Position numbers and translations under genes: made by a program. Under the pieces are notes generated by a model. The model did not search any database. It was given only the letters and a program-made list of their open reading frames with translations, and had not been told where the DNA came from. A DNA stretch of 64,000 nucleotides. Origin: Lactobacillus jensenii DSM 20557. GTDB taxonomy: Bacteria > Bacillota > Bacilli > Lactobacillales > Lactobacillaceae. Positions 59,347 through 64,000 of the stretch are shown here, one piece after another; the first letter of the stretch is position 1; every line of letters begins with the position of its first letter. The stretch is from the NCBI RefSeq assembly GCF_001436455.1, contig NZ_AYYU01000006.1, positions 1-64,000 of the forward strand, in the 5' to 3' direction.

Positions 59347-59832
59347 TTATGCATTATGCTTTAAAGCATACACTGCAAGTCCTAATGAAAGAACAGCATC
59401 TTTAGAAATAATTTCAGTTAACTTTTGTGGTGCTACAGCCATAACAGCACTAATAACTTTCAAGCTATAAGCTAAAACGTGAAAATCAGTTTCTTTATCA
59501 TACATGCCATCTTCGTATGGATTTTCATGATTATAAGTTAAATTAATTTCATCTTTATCAACATAACCATCTACGTGGTTAGTTAAAATACGATCATGTA
59601 GATCAACAAGCTTATTATTCATATCCAAAAGTGTAAGTTGATGGTCACTTTCACTAGAATAATACTCATCTTGACTCATTTCAAAGTATTCCTGAATTGG
59701 GTGCTTCAAAACTTTTAATTCATCAATTAACTGATAAATAGCGTCAGCATTTAACTTAGCAGTATCAGCTAAGATATCATCTTGCTTAATAGTTAGTTCG
59801 TCAGCTAATTTTATAGTATTTAAACTTTCCAT
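59347..59832 (-). CDS. Small acidic protein of unknown function
   Basis: A 161-residue acidic, helical, soluble protein. Visible features are IYQLIDELKVLKHPIQEYF near residue 33, a Tyr/Asp-rich middle and a C-terminal hydrophobic helix (LSLGLAVYALKH). The ATG at 59832 has TAGGAGG upstream. It is 80 bases downstream of the phnE gene with a hairpin-free gap containing AGAGGGTAGATCC. I do not recognise a family and assign no function. Confidence 0.82.
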   Translation of the reverse strand: MESLNTIKLADELTIKQDDILADTAKLNADAIYQLIDELKVLKHPIQEYFEMSQDEYYSSESDHQLTLLDMNNKLVDLHDRILTNHVDGYVDKDEINLTYNHENPYEDGMYDKETDFHVLAYSLKVISAVMAVAPQKLTEIISKDAVLSLGLAVYALKHNA

Positions 59833-59913
59833 GCAGAACCTCCTAAAAATACATTTCATATTATAACAAAAAAAGAGAGGATCTACCCTCTCTTTGCTTG
59901 AAGTTAATAGTTT

Positions 59914-60726
59914 TTATACTAATTTCTTTCTAATAGCACCAGAAATCCAATCAATTAAAACAACCATTACTATAATTCCAATTAGGATAATACCTACTCG
60001 ATTCCATTGACGGTAATTTAAAGCAATAGTTAAAGGATAACCAATACCACCAGCACCAACGATACCTAAGATAGAAGCTGAACGAACAGAAACATCAAAT
60101 CGGTATAAAGTATTAGAAATTAAAGCTGGCATTAAGTTAGGTAGCGTAGCGAACATTGCTACATTCCACTTAGAACCACCTGATGCAATAACTGCTTCAT
60201 TAGGTCCATCTTCTAAACTTTCAATTGCTTCTGAAAACAACATAGCTAACATCCCTACTGAGTGAAAACCTAATGCTAATACACCGGCAGCAGAACCAGG
60301 TCCAACCGCCTTAATAAACATCAAAGCTAATACGATTTCAGGGAAACATCTAATAAAAGTTAATACAAATTTTCCTGAACGAGAAGTATACCATTTTTTG
60401 TTTTTAGTAGTAGCTGCCCAAAATGCAAAGGGAATTGAAATAATTGCGGAGATAAAAGTACCTAAAAATGCAATACACAAAGTTTCCCATAATTGAGAAA
60501 CTAAGTCTTCTCCTGTGCCATTATAAACATATGACCAATCTGGATGGATAAGGCCATTGAAAATTGCTCCAGTAATTTGTCCAGCAGTAGCTTTAATTCC
60601 TGGGAAATTGATACCAGTTGTTGACCAAATAATGAGTGCAATGGTGAAAATTGTAAGTGCCCAATGAGCAAAGCGCGCTTTAACAGAAACTGGCTTTGCA
60701 GGCAATTGCTTAAATGTTGTATCCAT
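59914..60726 (-). CDS. phnE: Phosphonate-type ABC transporter permease (second)
   Basis: A 270-residue membrane protein with about six segments and the inner membrane component loop EAVIASGGSKWNVAMFATLP near residue 180. Its ATG overlaps the stop codon of the first permease as TAATG. With PhnD, PhnC and the other PhnE it forms an importer for phosphonate, phosphite or related phosphorus compounds. No C-P lyase or phosphonatase genes are in the window, so the true ligand is uncertain. Confidence 0.92.
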   Translation of the reverse strand: MDTTFKQLPAKPVSVKARFAHWALTIFTIALIIWSTTGINFPGIKATAGQITGAIFNGLIHPDWSYVYNGTGEDLVSQLWETLCIAFLGTFISAIISIPFAFWAATTKNKKWYTSRSGKFVLTFIRCFPEIVLALMFIKAVGPGSAAGVLALGFHSVGMLAMLFSEAIESLEDGPNEAVIASGGSKWNVAMFATLPNLMPALISNTLYRFDVSVRSASILGIVGAGGIGYPLTIALNYRQWNRVGIILIGIIVMVVLIDWISGAIRKKLV

Positions 60727-61526
60727 TATTTCATCAATGCCTCCCTTGCCTTAGATGATACATAGTCGATAATTAATACCACAACAAAGACTGCGATAAT
60801 AATTGTGCCTGTTTTTGCATAGTCGAAAATATCAAGTGTTTGCTTAAGGTAAAGACCAATACCACCAGCACCAATATAACCTAAAACTGTAGAAGCACGA
60901 ACGTTAAGTTCAAAGGCATAAAGTGTGTAGCTGATAAAGTATGGCAAAATTTGTGGCATAACAGCAAATGAAATCATATTAAGCTTATTACCACCGCAGG
61001 CAATTACCGCTTCACTTGGACCTGAATCAATAGTTTCTATTGCTTCATAAAATAGTTTAACAACCACACCAAAAGTAAATACAGATAAGGCTAAAATACC
61101 TGCAACTGGTCCAATACCTACAACAGCAACAAAAATTGCACCAAGAAGTAAGTCAGGCAATGTTCTTATGATGTTCATAACGAAGCGAAGTACACCTGTA
61201 ACATACTTATTTTTAATAATGTTTCTTGCAATTAGCAATGAATACACAAACGCAATAGCTGAACCAATAACTGTACCTAAAACAGCCATTTTAATTGTTT
61301 CTATCAAGTAAGGAATCGCAGTTGAAGTATATCCCCAATCTGGCTGTGCCATTTGTGTAAAAATTTCAGCAAATTGTCCGAAATTATTAAAGAATGAGGA
61401 TAAACTAGTATTAGTTTCTAATGTAGAAACAACTAATCCTCCGATGAAAACAACTAACCAAACCAGATTCCAAAATTGAAACTTCTTTTTAGGTAGTTTC
61501 ATCATTTCTTGATCAAGCTTAGGCAT
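60726..61526 (-). CDS. phnE: Phosphonate-type ABC transporter permease (first)
   Basis: A 266-residue paralogue of the downstream permease with the same loop [16 protein letters not shown] near residue 170 and about six membrane segments. Two different PhnE proteins probably form a heterodimeric channel. The ATG at 61526 has AAGGAGGA upstream and overlaps the phnC end by 8 bases; 12 earlier in-frame codons lie within phnC and lack a site. Confidence 0.92.
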   Translation of the reverse strand: MPKLDQEMMKLPKKKFQFWNLVWLVVFIGGLVVSTLETNTSLSSFFNNFGQFAEIFTQMAQPDWGYTSTAIPYLIETIKMAVLGTVIGSAIAFVYSLLIARNIIKNKYVTGVLRFVMNIIRTLPDLLLGAIFVAVVGIGPVAGILALSVFTFGVVVKLFYEAIETIDSGPSEAVIACGGNKLNMISFAVMPQILPYFISYTLYAFELNVRASTVLGYIGAGGIGLYLKQTLDIFDYAKTGTIIIAVFVVVLIIDYVSSKAREALMK

Positions 61527-62292
61527 TGATTTCCTCCTTGGTTTTTCCGCTGTAAATAGCATCGAATACTTCTTGTGGAGTATTTTCTACTGCACCATCA
61601 TATACTACTTCACCAGCACGAATACCAATAATTCTCTTACCAAATTCACGTGCAAGTTCAATTGAGTGAAGATTTGCAACAACAGTCATACCAAATTCTT
61701 CATTTAGCATCTTAAGGTCATGCATAACTCGTCTACTTGTCTTAGGGTCAAGAGAAGCTGTAGGTTCATCAGCTAAAATGATTTTTGGATTTTGAGTCAA
61801 CACACGTGCAATTGCAACACGTTGTTGCTGTCCACCTGATAATTCATCAGCTCTTGAATAAACTTTATCAGCCATATCAACTCTTTGAAGTGCTTCATAT
61901 GCTTTTTGCTTATCTTCTTTACTGAATAAATTAAAAGTAGACTTCCAAGTTGGATAATATGCCACTCTACCAGTTAAAACATTTCTTAAAACACTTGAAC
62001 GCTTTACCAAGTTAAAGCTTTGGAAAATCATACCAATATTACGACGAATAAGACGTAAAGCCTTTCCGCGTGCATTAGTAATAGATTCACCATTAATTAC
62101 AATATCACCCTCAGTAATATCATGAAGACGGTTGATAGAACGCATTAAAGTTGATTTACCTGCACCTGATAAACCTACAATAACTACAAAATCACCTTTT
62201 TTTATATCAAGATTAATTTTATTTAACCCTACAGTACCATTGTCATATACTTTGGTAACGTTCTTCAATTGAATCATTGGCTTATCTGCCAT
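61519..62292 (-). CDS. phnC: Phosphonate-type ABC transporter ATPase
   Basis: A 257-residue ATPase with Walker [10 protein letters not shown] near residue 39, signature [14 protein letters not shown] near 150, Walker [13 protein letters not shown] near 172 and the H-loop His in ANLHS near 208. The [18 protein letters not shown] stretch is characteristic of PhnC. It starts 32 bases after phnD and overlaps the first permease gene. Confidence 0.94.
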   Translation of the reverse strand: MADKPMIQLKNVTKVYDNGTVGLNKINLDIKKGDFVVIVGLSGAGKSTLMRSINRLHDITEGDIVINGESITNARGKALRLIRRNIGMIFQSFNLVKRSSVLRNVLTGRVAYYPTWKSTFNLFSKEDKQKAYEALQRVDMADKVYSRADELSGGQQQRVAIARVLTQNPKIILADEPTASLDPKTSRRVMHDLKMLNEEFGMTVVANLHSIELAREFGKRIIGIRAGEVVYDGAVENTPQEVFDAIYSGKTKEEINA

Positions 62293-62324
62293 CGACTATT
62301 AACTCCTTATAAATAAATTTATGC

Positions 62325-63254
62325 TTATTCTCCAGCAATTTTATCGTACTTACGTACAATATTGAAGGCAGAATCACTAGTGTAGTCATAACCTTCATGG
62401 CTATAAATACTTTCAATTAATTTCTTACCTTCTTTAGACTTACCAACAGCAATAAATGCTTTAGCAAGCTTCTTCTTAAAGGCTTTGTTCATGTCTGAAC
62501 GTACTGAAATAGTGTCATTAGGAATTGCCTTAGTAAAGTAGATTGGTACTACTTGACTCATAATTTTTGGATTATCCTTCTTAACAGTGTTACGTGCATC
62601 TTCAAAAACAAATGCTGCATCAGTATCGCCGTTTAGAACATTCAATACTGCTTGATCATGACCTGTAACAGTAACTAACTTAGCATTACCTTTCTTAGTT
62701 ACATCAAGACCTTTTTCTTTAAGTTCTGCAACTGGGAAAATGTAACCAGCTGATGAAGTTGGGTTTTGAACTGAAATACTTTTACCTTTAAGGTCTTTCC
62801 AAGACTTAATCTTTGAACCCTTCTTTACTAAGATTTCAGCACGATAAAATTTAACTAAGTCCTTAGTTTGTACACCACCTGGTTGCTTAATACCATAACG
62901 TTCAGCCTGAAGTAAAACATCAGCTGCCTTTTGTTTATGAGCTAAAACATAACCATCTGGTGGTAAGAAACCAACATCAACTTTCTTTGACTTCATTGCT
63001 TCAACAACAGTGTTATAGTCAGTTGACATAGAAATCTTAACTGGAATGCCTAACTTTTTAGAAAGCATCTTTTCAAGAGGCTTAGCACGTGCTTCAAGCT
63101 TGTTTGCAGCTTGACTAGGAACAAATTGAACTGTCAAACTCTTGGGAGTATAGCCATCTTTTGATGAACTGGATGACTTACTGCCACAAGCAGTTGCTAC
63201 TGTTGCTAATGCAAGAGCAAGTCCAGCAACTAACATTTTTTTGAACTTCTTCAT
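62325..63254 (-). CDS. phnD: Phosphonate-type ABC transporter substrate-binding lipoprotein
   Basis: A 309-residue lipoprotein with lipobox ATVATAC (Cys23) and the PhnD fold; SVQNPTSSAGYIFPV near residue 164 is the ligand-loop motif of the family. First gene of phnDCEE, with GTAGGAGG before the ATG. Its leader carries a 29-codon open frame and two terminator-like hairpins, so transcription into the operon may be attenuated. Ligand could be phosphonate, phosphite or phosphate; sequence does not settle it. Confidence 0.93.
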   Translation of the reverse strand: MKKFKKMLVAGLALALATVATACGSKSSSSSKDGYTPKSLTVQFVPSQAANKLEARAKPLEKMLSKKLGIPVKISMSTDYNTVVEAMKSKKVDVGFLPPDGYVLAHKQKAADVLLQAERYGIKQPGGVQTKDLVKFYRAEILVKKGSKIKSWKDLKGKSISVQNPTSSAGYIFPVAELKEKGLDVTKKGNAKLVTVTGHDQAVLNVLNGDTDAAFVFEDARNTVKKDNPKIMSQVVPIYFTKAIPNDTISVRSDMNKAFKKKLAKAFIAVGKSKEGKKLIESIYSHEGYDYTSDSAFNIVRKYDKIAGE

Positions 63255-63302
63255 ATTATCCTCCTACTAATGATAATAAAAATACATTTTCCCCAGACAT
63301 TA

Positions 63303-63347
63303 AAAAAGACTCAATATTAATAGCAAAACTATTAATACTAAGCCTGT
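63303..63347 (-). terminator. Leader terminator-like hairpin before phnD
   Basis: Minus strand CTTAGTATTAATAG, loop TTTTG, CTATTAATATTGAG (two G-T pairs), followed by TCTTTTTTAATG. It sits between the leader peptide frame and phnD and would stop transcripts before the operon unless overcome. Confidence 0.75.
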
Positions 63348-63354
63348 TAATATC

Positions 63355-63444
63355 TTAAATATAGACACGAACAAAAACCTCGCGAGAAAATACGAGGCTC
63401 TTGCTTACTTCCACTTTTTTATTAAAAGCTAGCGTTAACATCAT
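63355..63444 (-). CDS. Putative leader peptide upstream of phnD
   Basis: A 29-codon frame beginning ATGATG with AAGGAGG 4-7 bases upstream and ending TAA. The peptide is basic and Val/Ser/Phe-rich. The ribosome site is as strong as any in the window. A hairpin with a T-run (CCTCG / CGAGG then TTTTTG, 63373-63397) lies inside the frame and a second terminator follows it, the layout expected of translation-coupled attenuation. Unusual codons are not concentrated on one amino acid, so the signal sensed is unclear. Confidence 0.5.
   Translation of the reverse strand: MMLTLAFNKKVEVSKSLVFSREVFVRVYI
63373..63397 (-). terminator. Hairpin within the phnD leader frame
   Basis: Minus strand CCTCG, 10-base loop, CGAGG, then TTTTTGTTCG. 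Short but GC-rich; it overlaps the leader peptide codons. Confidence 0.5.
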
Positions 63445-63466
63445 ATTTCCTCCTTACCCAAAGCCA

Positions 63467-63480
63467 AAATGTTCGTTATT
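63467..63480 (-). promoter_or_regulatory. PurBox-like site at the phnD promoter
   Basis: Minus strand AATAACGAACATTT resembles the PurR PurBox AWWWCCGAACWWT with one mismatch (ACGAAC for CCGAAC). It lies at the expected transcription start of the promoter just upstream. Could be chance. Confidence 0.35.
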
Positions 63481-63484
63481 TGAT

Positions 63485-63513
63485 ATGATAACAGAAACTT
63501 GAAACATTTCCAA
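63485..63513 (-). promoter_or_regulatory. phnD promoter
   Basis: Minus-strand TTGGAA (63508-63513), 17-base spacer, TATCAT (63485-63490) preceded by TGT (extended -10). It would start a leader of about 225 bases before phnD. Confidence 0.7.
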
Positions 63514-63577
63514 GTAAAAACCATTATTTTTCTAAAATATTTATCCTGTAGTATTGGTAGGTATCAATTTAAAATAA

Positions 63578-63606
63578 AGAGCCTCTTTATAAATAAAGAA
63601 GCTCTT
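63578..63606 (-). terminator. Terminator of the universal stress protein gene
   Basis: AAGAGCTTCTTTAT / ATAAAGAGGCTCTT arms with one mismatch, followed by TATTTTAAATTG on the minus strand. Confidence 0.82.
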
Positions 63607-63625
63607 CTATATTGTTCGGATTTAA

Positions 63626-64000
63626 CTATTTTTTCTTATTGATTTTATTATTTTCAAGGTCAGTTCTTACGATTAAAATATCAGCCATTGCATGCTGGTT
63701 AACATATTCAGTAACTGAACCCATTAACATTCTTTCAACCGCATTCAGACCTGTTGCCCCCATAATAATTAAATCATTATGATGATCTTTGATAAAATCA
63801 TATGAAATAATTCTTTTTGGACTACCATAACGAATATGATAATCGACTTTATCGAAATTAAATTTATCTTTTGCCCATTTCTTGAGACTTACTAAATAGT
63901 TTTCTGAATCCTGAGTCATTTGATAAATAGTATCACCGCTAATTAGTGTATCTTGCATTTCACCAATAAATTGTCTAGTATCGATGACATTCAGTACATC
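63626..64000 (-). CDS. Universal stress protein UspA family, 5' end outside the window
   Basis: The C-terminal 124 codons or so of a UspA-fold protein. The frame stays open to the window edge, so the ATG at 63958 is internal: residues before it (LNVIDTRQFIGE) fit the second strand of the fold. The ATP-binding motif GATGLNAVERMLMGSVTEYV is intact. The C-terminus ends in a Lys/Asn tail. Not part of the phn operon; a terminator follows it. Confidence 0.9.
   Translation of the reverse strand, partial: DVLNVIDTRQFIGEMQDTLISGDTIYQMTQDSENYLVSLKKWAKDKFNFDKVDYHIRYGSPKRIISYDFIKDHHNDLIIMGATGLNAVERMLMGSVTEYVNQHAMADILIVRTDLENNKINKKK

Overview
The window looks like a chromosomal segment of a low-GC Lactobacillus of the L. 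johnsonii / L. gasseri group. The evidence is AT-rich DNA, strong AGGAGG-type ribosome binding sites, a pair of PepE/PepG-type cysteine peptidases, PepO, oleate hydratase, a class III (anaerobic) ribonucleotide reductase, and no respiratory or sporulation genes. Species assignment is inference. Nothing resembles a prophage, transposon, plasmid, rRNA operon or CRISPR array. Most genes lie on the minus strand.

Region 1 (1-9.4 kb) keeps the Bacillus metG-tatD-rnmV-rsmA-veg-purR-glmU-prs order, without ispE and the sporulation genes, and with a CitMHS citrate-type transporter inserted between glmU and prs. Region 2 (9.4-24.6 kb) holds an MgtA-type P-type ATPase behind an M-box Mg2+ riboswitch, a trpS-comEB-membrane protein operon, a lone tRNA-Gly, a LexA-box-controlled Y-family polymerase with its YolD partner, greA with a lipoprotein, two PepC-family peptidases flanking oleate hydratase, tRNA-Thr, and tyrS behind a T-box. 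Region 3 (24.6-32 kb) has PlsY-LCP, gpmA and a divergent trehalose locus (treP facing treR-treC) whose two promoters each carry a TreR-type palindrome in the spacer.

Region 4 (32-47.3 kb) is envelope and transport: a MacB/FtsX-like ABC exporter, a split ThrE-type exporter, an ABC-F ATPase, a secreted 3D-domain protein with an apparent ATT start, a CPA2 antiporter, a GH73 autolysin with tandem SH3-like repeats, two uncharacterised genes and kup. Region 5 (47.3-64 kb) has pepO, an MFS transporter, an orphan sugar-binding lipoprotein, the nrdD-nrdG-MIP18 operon behind paired NrdR boxes, an AsnB-type amidotransferase, a metallophosphoesterase, a small unknown, and a phnDCEE ABC transporter with a leader peptide and two hairpins upstream. 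A partial universal stress protein runs off the right edge.

Most genes belong to known families; the interesting material is regulatory. WalR-type direct repeats (TGTWAH-N5-TGTWAH) precede the 3D-domain protein, the autolysin (imperfect) and the asparagine synthase homologue, suggesting one cell-wall stress regulon that includes a peptidoglycan-amidating enzyme. Other items worth a look are the phnD leader, the ATT start, and the MIP18 fusion in the anaerobic ribonucleotide reductase operon. No clearly new multi-gene system was found.
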